Position numbers and translations under genes: made by a program. DNA of 64,000 nt from Lycocorax pyrrhopterus obiensis (taxonomy: Eukaryota; Chordata; Aves; Passeriformes; Paradisaeidae): assembly GCA_014706295.1 (NCBI GenBank), contig JACSVZ010000002.1:130705431-130769430 (forward strand), given 5' to 3'. The notes beneath the pieces are model-generated. The model was not told where the DNA came from. It did not search any database and saw only the letters and a list, made by a program, of their open reading frames with translations. Of the stretch, positions 1-13,904 are shown in pieces (within the stretch, counting starts at the first letter, position 1; the number at the start of each line of letters is the position of its first letter).

Positions 1-98
1 CCTTTTCAAGAACTACTTATCTATTGTTCAAAAATGAGCTACTTTTGCTGATACAGAAGCCCATTTTATCAAAGCTTTTGCTGAAATCCAAATAAATC

Positions 99-146
99 GT
101 TCAGTGTGAATATTTGTAAATTGTTCTGTGTGAATATTTGTATTTT
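99..146. repeat. two-copy 24-bp tandem repeat
   Basis: Units at 99-122 and 123-146 share the core GTGTGAATATTTGTA and differ at only a few positions. This is a simple local duplication with no sign of function. Confidence 0.75.
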
Positions 147-1776
147 TATCAGCTTTGCAAAACTCTAAAAAGATAAAGTCAAGATAGAAGACTAATCAAA
201 CAGAGGGAGCTTTTGACCATCCCTAGATGCAGTGAACTAACACAAAGTTAGTAAAACTAACGTGTGGAAGCAGTTTGCATGAAATTATTGTCAGCAACTT
301 TGTTCAAAACATAGACCAAAATTTTTCTGCGAGTCCAAATGCCTGTTACATTTCTGAGAACGATTTTATTCCTTTACTATCCCATTTGCTCCACTTACTT
401 TTGGCTGGAATGCACAGAATGGCTGACTTGTGTGCTGAGTGCAATCTTAAGCCAAACCAGTAATAACCTTTTTTGACAGCTGCTCCCTTGAGTTTTCCCT
501 CCCAGATCCTCATACTCATAGAACCTGAGAAGTCGGAAAACTTAGATTGCTGGGTGTTCTTTCAGGTTGAACTCCTGAAAATTATTTCAGGGAAAACAAA
601 ATTAACATACTGGGTTAATTTCATTTCAGAATACACAACTTTTCTGAAAAGGATGAACAGAAAAAAGCGACAGAACTAGCCCATGTTTGAACACCTTTGA
701 ATTTGTGATTCCTTTATCCCATACTCTAACTTGATGAGAAATTATCTGTCTCCTGAGACAGTGGCCATTTTGTTTGCAGTTGCTGTTAGGCAAGAAAGGT
801 GCACTCTGTTTCCTCCAAAAACAGAATTACTTTTATTTCTTGGGGTTTTTCTTGAAATTAAAAGAAAAACAACTTAAAGACCAAAAGAAAAGTGGAAAGG
901 TTTTGCGTACATACAGGGGTATAAAAAATAAAAAAAACCAAACCAAAGCTAATATATATATAAAGTAAATAAACATAATCTATAACCATAGATGGTGTTA
1001 TAGTTTGGTACTTACCTGCATTTTCATATATGTTTTGTTGGAGAGAAAATAGGAAGCTGCACCAAGAGATGTTGCAGAGCTGCAGCACAGTGTCCACAAC
1101 ACCCTTCCCCAGAAGCAGTAGAACACACAGCAATTCCAGGCTTTATCCCTCATAATTACATCAGGTGTTACCATTAGTCTGCAAGCCATCAACATACAAT
1201 ATTTTAGTTTTAGTCAAATATCTAGCTATTGATTGTAATTACAAAATGACTCAAACTTTGAGTAAAGAATCCAGACTTCAACTGCCAGCGCAAATCCACA
1301 TTTTCTGTGGCAACTGCTGATCTCCACAAGGGCAATAAGGAGAACTCCAAAAGGCAGTGGAAGAGCCCCTTGTTCAGTATCCCTATCAAGCAAGCCCATT
1401 TTGTCCTTTGGAATAATGCATTGTATGGTATTTTCTACCTTGTTTGGTATTTAGAGTTGGAATTTATTGCCAGGCTTCCTGGCAGCAAGCTGTGCAGGTT
1501 GCAGGCGGAGGCTGATGGAGGTGAGTGAATTAATGTGGTGGCTGTTTGGAATGTCGTCCAGCTGCCAGGGAGAATTATGTTTGTTTGCCTTTGGCACAAG
1601 TGTGAAAGGAACAGCCGTAGATTTCAGAAGTGTGAGTCTACATTTTTATATCTCACACTAATGAATACATTTTTTTGTATCCTATACATTTGGGGAAATA
1701 GAATTTATTTGTAGATTTTATTTACCACTTGTGTGGTAGAGAAGGAATGTTTCCTCAGAGACTGAACTTGTACTTT

Positions 1777-1818
1777 AGAAAAGAAAAAGCAAAAAAAGAA
1801 AGAAAAAGAAAAAAAAGA
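1777..1818 (+). repeat. A/G-rich simple repeat
   Basis: An almost unbroken purine run of AAAG/AAAAG-type units with a single C. It is low-complexity DNA and likely variable in length. Confidence 0.8.
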
Positions 1819-2971
1819 CCTGACTAAGCCAAAACAATGTCAGTTAAAGCCATCCTAATTTCACTATTTTTGTAACTATATCTAAAGTCAGATCATAGAA
1901 TGAAGAATTTCAGCAAGATATGAAAATTTCTTCATGTAAGATTGTTTTGGTAGTGGAGAAATGTTGCTGAAAGACATAACTTTGTATTTGTTTCCTGCTG
2001 GAAATTTATTTCTTCCAGTCAAACCTTTCCTTTACCTATAACCTGTCAGTTATCCCTACCCCAACCCCTGTGCTATCAACAGAGGGATGATAACGCTATT
2101 TGTAATGTGCTCTGATGTGAAAAGTGCTATGGAAGATTGAATTGTTGTTGCTGATAGGACCAGAAATTTCCCCAACCAGATCTGTCAATAGCTGACACTA
2201 AAACAACAAGGTACAAAGTGCATTTGAAGACTGTCAGACACCATTGCTTTTTTGTTTTCTCTAGCAAACTATTCCTTAGATAACTGACCTGACCTAGCGT
2301 TGCTTAAAAAGATCAAGTGCTCAAAAGATCAAGTGTCTCAGAAAGAAAGAAAAGGCTGGAAAGAATAATATTAGTTACTCCATACTATGCAAAGCCTAAT
2401 GATCTCTTGTCCCATTATAGCAAGTAAATAAAACTGTCATTTATACCTCTTCTGTTGGTCTTAATAATATAGAAAGGAAAACAGCTTTCTGGTTTTGGTA
2501 CAATAATGAACAAAAAATAATAATTTGCAAAATTATGTATTTTTAATAATTTGCAAAAAGTCACACTATAGGACAGATTTTAAAAAAGACAATAATGAAT
2601 ACCTATACCTAGTATCTTAGTTTCTACGTACAGGCATGTAACTTACACATATGATCAGAAAAAATGTAATTTCAAATAAGCTTTGCAATTTAATTTTAAT
2701 GATTCTGAATTTATTGTCTATATGTTAATTGGTTGTTGTTAAGACTGCAATATACGATAGCATACTTTGATGATTATTTGAGGAGCAGCAAATATATTAA
2801 AGAGAAAATAATTTGTTGAGTCAATATTCCTCAAATCCTTGTTTCATTCTAACCATTTAAAGAAAAATATTTGCAATCTTAATCAGAGCCCTTCAAGGAA
2901 GCAAAGATGTTTTAAGTGGCATATCCAGCAGAAGAAAGAAAAATAGATGTAAGCTTGCAAACAAGACTATT

Positions 2972-3238
2972 TTCTGGTAGGATGAAGATGTGAGATGTCA
3001 CTTTGGAGATGGGATTAGGAATGAAGAGGCAGAGACAAGAACAAGGAAGAAGGAAAAGGTGGAGACAACAAGAATAAAAAGAACAATAGAAAATAGGGAG
3101 TGGAGGGTAAATAATGTGACAGAGAAGACTGAAAATAAAAGTCAGTGGGGACAGAAAAAGAGAATAAGAAACCAAGGGGCAGGGGAGAGAGAGAACTACA
3201 AAAAATGACCGTAGGGTGAAAAATCTGTAACGGGAGGA
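2972..3238 (+). repeat. long purine-rich low-complexity tract
   Basis: About 270 bases in which the + strand is dominated by A and G (gaagaagg, ggagacaa, agagagag-like words) with scattered pyrimidines. A shorter tract of the same kind lies at about 3,642-3,725. The apparent reading frames across it (Lys/Arg/Glu-rich on +, Leu/Ser/Phe-rich on -) follow from this composition and are not taken as genes. Confidence 0.65.
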
Positions 3239-3339
3239 AGAGAATCTCACATGAGTGCTAAACTTAAGGAAGAATGGCAAGTCCCTCTTGGATGAATCAG
3301 TGCTTCCCAATAACCCACATGCAACCCCTCTGAGTCACC

Positions 3340-3640
3340 CTATGATCGTGGCTGCGCAGCCTCGATGCCAAGACAACTATTTGGAGCTGTGGTCCAGTGT
3401 CAGAGGGAGCAGAAAAGATGGCAGAAGGAGTCCTGTGGCAGGGAAACCTCACTTCTCCCCAAGCCAAGCGTTCCTGCCAACAGACCCAGCTGCAGCCGGC
3501 TACGGCTGGAGTCACTCGGTGCTTGCTCTGCACGCAGGGTGAGCGACCCAAGAGCCGCAGGGGTGCTGCAGGCAGCCAGACCGCTACAGCTTCCCCTCTG
3601 CTTTGCAAGGCAGCGCCTAGGGAACTGAGGGTAGAACGAT
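3340..3640. other. GC-richer, CpG-containing patch
   Basis: This stretch stands out from its AT-rich surroundings. It holds several CpG dinucleotides (in tgcgcag, tcgatgc, agccgg, tacgg, cactcgg, gcacgc, gagcgac, agccgc) and open frames in several phases on both strands, as expected of GC-rich DNA. A good 5' splice-site match, CAGG|GTGAGC, lies at about 3,535-3,545. It could be a non-coding exon, a small CpG-rich regulatory element or a decayed repeat. No product can be named. Confidence 0.35.
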
Positions 3641-6600
3641 AGCTGAAGAACAGAGCAGCAGGAGAAATAAGGAAAAGGAAAACCAAAAGAGGGCAAAAGA
3701 GGGAAGAGAGTAAAAGAGGAAAGCAATTAGTGGTCATGGCCGCTTTACAGCAAGAAATGACTCGTACTACATACATAAGTGATCCCTATGTGAACTGTAA
3801 GCGGGAGAGGCACAGCAAGGAGCCTGCTGTTGATCTCACGAGCTGAGTAATATACATGAAAGCACAAGAGTGACACATTTCTGTCTCAAATCCAGCCACT
3901 CTTAAACATGGAAATACTTCTGCTAGGGCAGTTCAATGGCATATATACAGATCAGTTCCTTTCTGATCAGCTTTGACCTTTTCCAGAAGGCAAGCCTGGA
4001 TTTATCTTCTTTATTTATTTTGCCAACATGGCTGTATTTTTCAGCATAGTAATTAGTTGAGTCAGTAGAGCTCTGGGAATAGACTTGCAGCTGACATGCA
4101 CTCCCTCTTCTGGTTGGCATTTGCTTCTACACACCGAGGTCAAAGTAAAGACAAATTTGGGTCCTCTAGCTTCTTAAAAAGAAAGAGACTTAAAACACTC
4201 TCTTTACACTATTTTGATACGACTGTGAGATCTCCGCTGCTCATTGTCGTATTGGACCAAAAGGATACGAACATTGATGCACTTGTGCCTTTCAGACAAA
4301 AGATTTTACCATCCATGGAGTCTGTTCATGGATTTGTTTGTTAAAATAGTATTTCTACTGTTTTACTGATATGAGCATGCATTAGTGCCACTGTTTTCTT
4401 CCCCACAATGAAAGATCACTCATGCTGCCTCACACAGCCATTCCCAGCTGAGCTCTTGAACACAAGGCAACCAAGGTTTCATTTTGGTGGGATCTGATAC
4501 GTGATTAGAGGGGCACTATTGCAGGAAGTCTTGCTGGTCCACTTCATTTGAATACACAGATAGTGGGAAAATGCAATGCTAAAATATATCCTTGGTGAAA
4601 GAGCTCAGTCTAAGAATTTCTGTGAAAAGCATTCGATCCTTACTTTGACGGTGGCCTGTTGTGGCATAACCATGTGACTAAGTACCTACAGTTGGTAATG
4701 GAGTGGCTCAGTTCAGAGGGCCAAAACCTGCAGTCTGCAGGAATGGGGTTGTCAGGGCTGGCTCAGCACTGGTTATTGAACTAAACTCGACAGCGATCAA
4801 CTCTTGAATTCTAATCTTGTCTCTAACACCGACTCCTGGTCAAAATCAGTTATGATCTTTTGGATTTGCTTCCACATCTACAGAGAGGGAATAATCCTTG
4901 CTTGTAATATTTACCAGGCACACTGAAGCAGATCTTCAGCATTTACACCTCATATCATCTGTTAAACTGCCTCTACTTGACTGGGGACTAGGTCATGCCT
5001 CTTTGGTGCTACCACATAAATGTTAAAACTTAACCATCATCTGGTCTTCAAAAAGAGCAGCTCCAATTCCCTGCCCCCCCTCCTTTTTTTTTTTTTTTGT
5101 GGAAAGTAACTCTTTGAAATATTGTTCTAATAAAAAAGAACAGAATAAATGTCTACTTGGCCAGTTCTTATGTCAAGATCTAGGACAGATTGCTGGATAG
5201 TATATAATATTCAAAGTGGAAGTATTACTTTGGCCCTCAGGCAAAATGTACCAAAAACTTGTCTAGGGTCATGCCAACAACAAACGCTGAAGAAAGCAAA
5301 CTTTTTTTTTATTTTAAATATAGTCTTTGAGTTTTTTAGAGAGACTAAATTTGGACCATTGTCTTGGAAATAAACTCAGAGAAAACTTAGATTTTTTTTC
5401 CTGTTCATCAATTTTCTAAATATTCAAATTTAAAATAATCTGTCAATTTCTATTTCATCTTCTAGAATTTTGTCTTTTCTGGTTTTTAACTGTTTCCGAC
5501 CATTTTCACAGTTCAGTGCTTGCAGACAGTAAAGCAGCTGAACAAAATGGGTACCCACAAATATTTCCAGATCTTTTTCAAGCCACAGGCAAAGCTATAC
5601 TCCATTTGTCCACAAGAATTTCACTCAGACTTTTGGGGATTTCTTTGGGGTTTTTATTGTACGAAATCAATATTCAAATATATATTCAGTTAAGTTATCA
5701 GCTAATGCTTGCTAGAGCTTACATCAGATGTGGAAAAGTTAATTTTCACAGTATAATCCGAATGGAAATGTAATTTGTGTGAGATTTGCTTTACTATCAA
5801 TATCTACCACATTATTGCAGAACGAATCAGCACATTGCTAAGACAATATTTGTGGGACACAAAGTGCTCAAAGTACACAAAAACATTTGTTGATTATGTG
5901 ATACAGATATATCTCAAATGCATATGTATCTAAAAATCTTTTTAGCAACACTGTCTTTTTTCAAATAAACAAATCGAATAATGCATACTTTCATTTGAGA
6001 CCAATGAAATAAAGCAGAGCTGATGGGGTTCATACTCTTTTCTGACCAAAACTCATTCATCTAACTAAATATTTACTCCGTTGGATACCCAATTCCTTGT
6101 CAACCCAAAGAAAAGCTGACACTTCAGAAACATACATCTGAGGCAAATATTTTATAGCTATAACACACAAACAACTCCAGTGACAGGAACTCCTGTGTCA
6201 CATTATAAAAACCGGAGGTATAAAACCATCACACCCTGCCCTTTTGCTTGTATCATTGGTCCTCAAACTCCGCTTTGTGAGTGCCTCCTGAGTAGATTGT
6301 GGCCTCTCAGGGAACACCACTGGGCACAGGTTTGGAGAGTCCTGAGAGGCAGCAGAGTAGAGCACCATGGCCTGTCACCTGCCTTGTGACCAAACACACC
6401 ACACGGGTCCCCGGTCATACAGCACAGCTCACAGTTGGACGATGCTCCGCAGGCAAAGCGCTTGGCCAGCAGTGCTTCCCGTCCTGCTGAGAGTTGCCTA
6501 CCTCAACCTTAGAACGGAATTTCACTCAAAAATGAGGAGGAAAGGCTTCACTTGTGGTAACAAGGAAATTAATCTTGCCCAGAGCACATCCAAGTTTAAA

Positions 6601-6877
6601 TCACTGCTCTCATATTTGAAGCAGTGTCTGAAACAGGGATTCACCATGACAGGTATATACTTAGCCCCGGTTACGTGTCTGTCGTCTGTCTCCTTTGTGG
6701 ATTCTCTTGCTTTCAAAACATGCTGAAAAGTCTTGATTTCACCCTGCATCAGAATGAAACCAAATGCCAAAACCTCAGAATTTTTCACGAAACAGAATCC
6801 TTGTTTCCTGGCCAGCCTTATTATTGAACCTTAATATGATACAACATGTGTCCATATTTGCACACATGGTCCACAGC

Positions 6878-6930
6878 CCTTACACATGTGTAAATCCTAC
6901 TGAAGTCATGTATAAAGGATCAGGCTCTAA
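6878..6930. repeat. relic of ancient archosaur-type short inverted repeat
   Basis: The stretch has the words GTGTAAATCC, ACTGAAGTCA and GGATCAGGCTC in the order seen in a short interspersed family common in crocodile, turtle and bird DNA. It contains the perfect 14-bp palindrome TTACACATGTGTAA at 6,880-6,893. The family assignment comes from recalled word patterns and has not been searched. Confidence 0.4.
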
Positions 6931-7814
6931 GGCTGTTATAGAAAAAGTTCATGTTTCACTGACTTTTTGGTATTCTTTGAAGATATTACATTTAGAGTAA
7001 ATATAGAGAAGTACATGTTATATGCAAGATTTTCAGAGAACATTTAACTTCCACACCAGAAGGTCACATCTAAGGCAATATGGTCTTGGAACAAGTTCAA
7101 AGTTGTCACACTTGATAAAAATAGCTTAAAAGGCACATAACTGTGCTGGAATATGGGAAAACAGTGGAACATGAGAGGGGGAATGATTGAAGGCCCCATT
7201 ACTAATTATGTACATACTTTGTTGCTATTGAAAGCTAGGTTTCCAAGCATGTACATGGTACTTAAGTTAAATAGAAGTCCAAGCAATTAAAAAAATATGA
7301 ATGCTTTTGCATTACTATATCTAAGGAAAGAACCTTTTACAAATATAATTCCCTAGAATAAAGGAAAATCTTTTAAAAATAAACAGATGATAAATGTGTC
7401 TAGGGTTTTTTTTCTGTTTGTTCTTAGTTTCAAAATTATGTTTATATACTTATATTTTTGCATTACTTGCTAGTATTTTTGTAATATTTTATTGAAAATC
7501 AAAACATATATTTATTTTGTTAATACAAGAAGCTACATTCACTTTTTTTCATCTTTCACTTCAAACTGTTGCAATTTTGTTAGTTTCTTCTAACCTCCTG
7601 AAAGAGGGACAAATGTACACAACAAACTGAATCTCAGGAAAAGTTGAATCACACTGGAAGATGGGTTGTTATAGCACAATACGTGGTACATTATAAATAC
7701 AAGTTTACATTAAACTGCCTCCTGAGGCAGCTTATTGGCAGCAATTAGCCCTTAGGACTGTGTTCTATGTATTGGATACCTGTTAAACCACAGTCAAATC
7801 TCCTGAGGATGCTT

Positions 7815-7858
7815 CAGCCATACATTTAAGTGAGTGCAAAATAAGGTCCTACAGCCCT
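7815..7858. repeat. possible further relic of the same short repeat family
   Basis: The words TTAAGTGAGTGCAAAATAAG and GGTCCT follow the order of the same archosaur-type family, with more divergence. This is a weak call. Confidence 0.2.
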
Positions 7859-10800
7859 TCTGCAAACTGATTCACTTGCACCACGGTCCCACTAAAGGGG
7901 CAGTTTTTCATGACTAGGACACTCAGTAAGTCATGGGTCATATGTTTCCCACACACAAAGCCACACCATACATCTTCCAGTTTAATGTTTTGATTTATTG
8001 TGCTATTATGTTAATTTTGCCCTTGTAAAGAATGTCATGCAAAGGAATATTTTACTTTGCTTGTAACTGAGAAATTTGCTATATTTTGCACATACTTTTT
8101 AATGATTGATGGCATGGTGCAATCTTTGTGCCAAAACATGAAAAAAAGCTAATGTTTAATGATTTTGTAATGCAAGACTCTTGACTTAGTTCTGCCCAGA
8201 ATTACTACATGCAGGGCTCAGTCACGTCCTAATCCTATTTATCTCAGTGCGGCTCTTGATGATGAGAAAACAAAATCGCTACCTTCCATGCTTGGAAACA
8301 AATTTTTCATCCATCTGTATTCTTCCCTGTAGAGAAACTGTCTCAGATACAGGTATTTTTGACCAGGTTTGGTCTCATAGGAGACTGATGTACATTACCA
8401 TGGAAGGTAACATATTTTATGGCAACAGTCTGCAAAAGGTATGTTCTATGACAGCAACAGGGGTTTTTTGCCATAGTAATGAAGTGCTTAAGAATTGAAG
8501 ATATCCCTTCAACTAGAGAAAGACACCTGAAAGCAAAGGTGTCCCACACCTCCCATGGTGCAAATAGCTAACAGGAGGATTTTATATCTTTGAGAATTAG
8601 GAAGTAAATGATTGGAAAAAGGGCCTGAAAGCTGAACTCCAGGAGGTGCACTGGATACACAGACCTTTCTATACCTTCCTTTTAAAATGTATAACCATGG
8701 GGAAAGGTTATATTATATTGCAGCAGAGAAGCAACAATGTAATTTATGCTGCTCAGTTTAAAAGCGTCACATTTTTATACAATAACAAAAAAGTAGAGAG
8801 TCTGAGTCATTAGAAAAATACTTGCACAGCTGGTAAATTGTATTTTTTATGGACCTTATACATGTGATTCTAAGCACTAAGTATACACATTATTAGGGTC
8901 AATCTAAATCCAGGCTGATGAAAAATCTGAAGTGTTGGAGGATTTAGAATCTTCCTGTGGATTTTGTTGTAGCCTCCACATCTATGCTTTCATTAAAATA
9001 ATATCTGTTCTAACTTCCCAGGTTTTAAAAGAAGCCTTTACAGCTTTAACCAGTGCACTGTCTCACAGACCGTACAGCCAACAGATTGAAACAATACCAT
9101 CAGGATATATGGAATAACTACAACATTTATTCTGTATTTTTGTCTTCCTAGAATGGATTGACCACTGATTCAGAAGCAAAGAATTACTGTGATACGGCCC
9201 TAGCTTCTCACTCAATTGGAGATGGCAATGTTTTAGTGGTTTTAGTGCTAACCATCTATGAAAGAGCACAAAAGGTAGCACGCCCCCAGAGAGCAAGAAG
9301 ATCAGGGTCTGTGTGGCTGTTACAACCCTGCTAAGAGGACTGTACTGCTCTGTACTTTCATCTTTGTAAAGTGAGAGTGAAACAGTCCATCACAAAGCTG
9401 GGGAAAAAATTATGCATCTGCTGCCCATTCTTATTTTGTCTCGGTGTCCGGAAAGAAGGGTTTCCTTTTTTTACTGTGTCTGGACAAAGACAGACCTACT
9501 GGAAGTGCTCCCAGCTCCCTGAAGATACTAGGATGTTTTGGGTTAAACTCATACTCTATTCAGGCTTGGGTTCACCTTCTTTCCCAGTCATATTTATACA
9601 CCACATTTCTTTTGGCTGTATTTCTCTGTGGTCGCTATATCCCTCTGTTTATGTAGGGTACAATTCTGAGAACTGCAGTGAACAGGAAGGTTTTTAGTTA
9701 TCTTGCCAGTTCACATTATTTGCTGCTGGAAAGCCCTTGAGCTGGTAAAGATTGGGAGGCATGCAATTCTCCATGAGCTAATGGCCATTGCTTTTATCTC
9801 AAATGGTTTTAAGGACCATCCAAGTAATGCAAACTGGATTTACATTACTCCAGTCCAATGAATTGGATCTCATTGAAAGAATTTCACTACCAACATTTCT
9901 TGCAGTGGAGCAAAACTAAAAGCTGCAGTCAGGAATCAAAGTCATGTTTTACAAGACACTAAACAAACCCAGAAAAAGAAGATGATCCCTGCCTGAAAAA
10001 TATACAACATAAAGGTGTCACTTGGCTTTATGCTTTCCCCAGATGTAGCAGTTGGCATGTGTTTGTACATCAGCTTTGCTACATGAAAAATGGTTGCATC
10101 TAATTACATCCTAAGGTAACAACATGGAGATGTAACTGATGGATGGGGAGCCCAAGGACATAATCATATGACAGTGATCCATCGGACAGGGAGGGTATCA
10201 GTTCCCTTGCTCCCAGCTGTTGTCATATTGATAGACATCCTGGTGACAGTGAATTTTATAGAAAGGAGATGACAAAGTATAGTGAGGGTTTTCAGAGGTG
10301 TTTAAAACATGTTGTCCCCATGTGTGAAAGACTGCTTAGGTGATAACATGCACAGGGTAAAAAACTTGGTGTTGGGATGGTTATTTGCATCTCTGCCAGC
10401 GCAGAAGGGCCTAAGTATCTGCAAGAGTAAGGAGGGAGAGTAAGCGTAATGTGCTTGAAAGAAGTACAAAGCACTGAAAATCAAATCCTTCATCTCTGTT
10501 GTGATAAACTCAAACAACGTAATGGAAGGATGCAAATACTTTTGGTACTTTGTAGAGAAATGGTATAGATTTGCAATAGAAAGGATGCCGTTGTACCTCA
10601 AGACATGAGCTGATGAGAACATGAACTTTGTCTTGCTAATTAATAGCAGCTGTTCCACTTTCAGAAGTTTTCCATTTGTAAAGTTTAGGTTACCTTGAGA
10701 ATTTTTTCCCAGCTTCCCTAAAGGAAGTATTCATCATTTCTCAGTATCAAATTTGTGTGTCTGAAAGAAGCAAATACACTCTCCTATGAAATACCACTAC

Positions 10801-13800
10801 TTCTCCATTTTCACACAGATTTGTTTCTTTTTGAAAAAGAAACCGTGTGAAACATGAGAGAAAGCAGAGGTATGAAGAAAAAATAGCCTAAAATGACTCA
10901 GTTTTTCCAGGTAATTTGTGACCAGAATTAAAATCAGCAGCTGTCTTCTGTTGCTAAGAGAATATCTTAGAACACTAAATTGTTAGGCCTAATTTGCATT
11001 TCTAGAAATGTCACGTGTTTGTTTGAAAACACAATAAATGTTATGACAAAACATGTGGATGAAAGAATGAGACCCATTGCTGCAAAGCAGGTGATTCATG
11101 TAGTGTCAGCTTTTCAAATAAAATCTAAAAATTAATTTCGGAAAGTTCTTTCCATCTTATAGACCTGCTGATATTTGTTCTTAGGCATGAGATATCTATG
11201 GAAATCTTGAATAAACTATCAGAAACGTAGTGTCTGGATATAAGCAAGCTTTATTTTTGCAGCCCATGTCACAAATGTAAACTACTGATAGACCGAGTTT
11301 GTTGTATTTACTTCATTTCTCATACAGACCTTGAAAATTTCCAATATCAAGCAAGATTCAGAAAAGAGTGAGAGCCATCACTAATAAAAGATTTTGCAAT
11401 ATCTTACACAATATTTCAATAGTCTCTCACTTAAATCATGCTATAAACATTTGCACACTTTATAAAACAGTCTTTAAAATTTTGGCTACCATTATTAACC
11501 TGGGGTAAGTCAACACTCTTCCCACCCTTCTGGGTTTTAGATTATACGGAGAAAATAATAGGTGTAATTGAAATGGCACCCACACCATCACATCCATCAT
11601 CTTTGGACAAATGAATGATATTAATCTGTAAAGAACTGTTCCCTGTATTATGCCTGGATGATATAAAATGCGTAACAAGAAGTATAGCAAGAAGTTCTTT
11701 GCATCGCATCAGTGCATGTGGGATACAGCACACTGGAAATCAATATTAATTGATAGTGTGTTTCAGAAAAGAATGGACTGACAAAAAAAAAAAAAAAAGT
11801 AAGTCCTTGGAATGAAATGCAAGATACGCAATCCTGCCTATTCAGAGAATTTAAGATTGAAGGGAGAAGTTTCAACTTTCTGCAACTTCCAATTAATACC
11901 TAGGTTACTGTTGTTAGCAACACTGAATCGAAAATGTGGGCAGGAAATTACATGAATGAAAAGAAAAAAAGATGGAAAGCAAGCAATTGATAATAGCTGC
12001 TGAAAAGCCAAGAAGCACTCACTTAAAAGGAAAAATAAATACAGAGTGTCTCAAAATTTGCAACCAAACCAAAAATGTCTCAAAATTGCAATGTGATGAA
12101 TAGACTCTACACCTTGTTTTTCAGGGGCAGAGGGAATTCTGAGCAGTCATTCTATCAGAAGTGGGATCCTTGCAGAGCTTTTACAGCTATTGATTTTTGG
12201 AGAGGTGTGAAACAGCTACTTAATTTCCTGACAAAATACATCAGAAAATCATTTAATGCTGACATCTGTAAGTTCTTGGAGGGAAAAAAATTAGCCTATC
12301 TAAGGCCTGTAAGTTATATGCTAGGACAAAGAGCTGAAATATTACTAAAAGTTCTGGAAATGACAAAAAGCCTCCCTCTTACAAAATATCCATGTATCTC
12401 AATTATCTGTTTTCCATATTTTCTCTTTAGTCCTTTGTCCCTTTCACAGTCTGATTTCAATTTATACAGATTGATTTCAATATAAGGACCCATGTTTACT
12501 TATCTATAAAGTCCAAGAAACCCAGGAGATCAGCCCTGAAATATTAAGGATTTTATTCATATGGAGCTGTGTCTGCCATTCAGGTTCCAAGGGTGACTTT
12601 GTGGAGCTGACACATTTTCTTGGCTTTGCAGTTCTTGTTGCTGTCCAACATGCCTGATATTCATTAATATCAGCTCTACAATGTGTAAATCAAATCTAAG
12701 ATCATTTTTGTTCACATGATGAAGAAATTTTAGAACAGACTTCAGCTTCTGCAGGAATGTTCCTGGTACAGCTGCAGGACAAGCCAAAGAAAGGGTGTCA
12801 CAGACTGTTATAGTTTCACTGAAAAACTCACTTTGCCAAGAAATACTGAAAGGAACTGATTTTAGCATGGTTCCAGCAAAAAGGTTCCTGAGCTTTGCCA
12901 TTTTTATCTTCATCCTCTAAAGAACCAACAAATGACACAGAAAGAAGCTGTTGGTTACTTTTAAACTTTTGGTAACATATAAAATTTTTACTGAAGAAAA
13001 ATTATAATAACAGAATATGTATAAATATTTATTTGAAATATATTGACAGCACATTTATGCACTTCATATTTACTGAAAATCATTCATAGGTACAAGTACA
13101 TATAAAATCATAGATTCGCAATTTTTCAAAAATGCAAATATGTAAATACCAGAGAAAAGCGATCATTTAACTCCTGAAAAGCAGGACTATTTTAAAAGAC
13201 TGTATGCTAGAAGTTGTCATTGGAAATACACATTTTGCATGAACAGTATAGCAACAGTCTAGCAAAACCTGTGTGAAACTTTTAGTGCATAAATCTCCTC
13301 ATACCCAGAGGCGGTAATAAGTTACATGTTTCTCTACATACTCAGTTTGAAATTGTCGAACATATATTTCATGTACTGGAACCAGAAATAGCATCTTCTT
13401 GGCTGACTTTTTTTGATGTATTTCATAATTAGGTGTAGAAGTCAAAGATACCACTTTCTGCCCAAAGGATACATAAATCCTTCAAGCATATCAGAACAGG
13501 TCAAATATCGCTATATACCCTAAAATTTCACTACTGCAAGGTAGGTAATTGTTCTCCTTTGTTACCAATTCAACAAAAACTTGAAAAACATTTTCCAGTT
13601 TTAACTTTCCTGGTTAGACAGCCATGCTCGCCTCTCGTGATTTACCTGAAAATTATACTCCTAGAAGACTAAACTGTACATTTCCACCCTGTTCCATTCA
13701 GGTTTCTTATCTTGTCTTTCATTCATTCTGGCATGTGAATAAAATTCAGGACCATGCATTCTGGAGATGTAATAGTGCCTCTTTATTTGAGGTTTAATAA

Positions 13801-13904
13801 TTCCCAAAGCAACCAAATGTATGTACAAAGAATTTATGCATGCAGACTACATTTTAAAACACCAGTTACTGTAGCTAAATCCTTACATTTGAGAGCACCA
13901 TCAC

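Noticed and set aside
3297..3776. 159-codon minus-strand frame
   Set aside because: It overlaps several + frames in a GC-rich patch beside purine tracts; the Leu/Ser-rich start is the complement of a purine tract, and no family is recognised.
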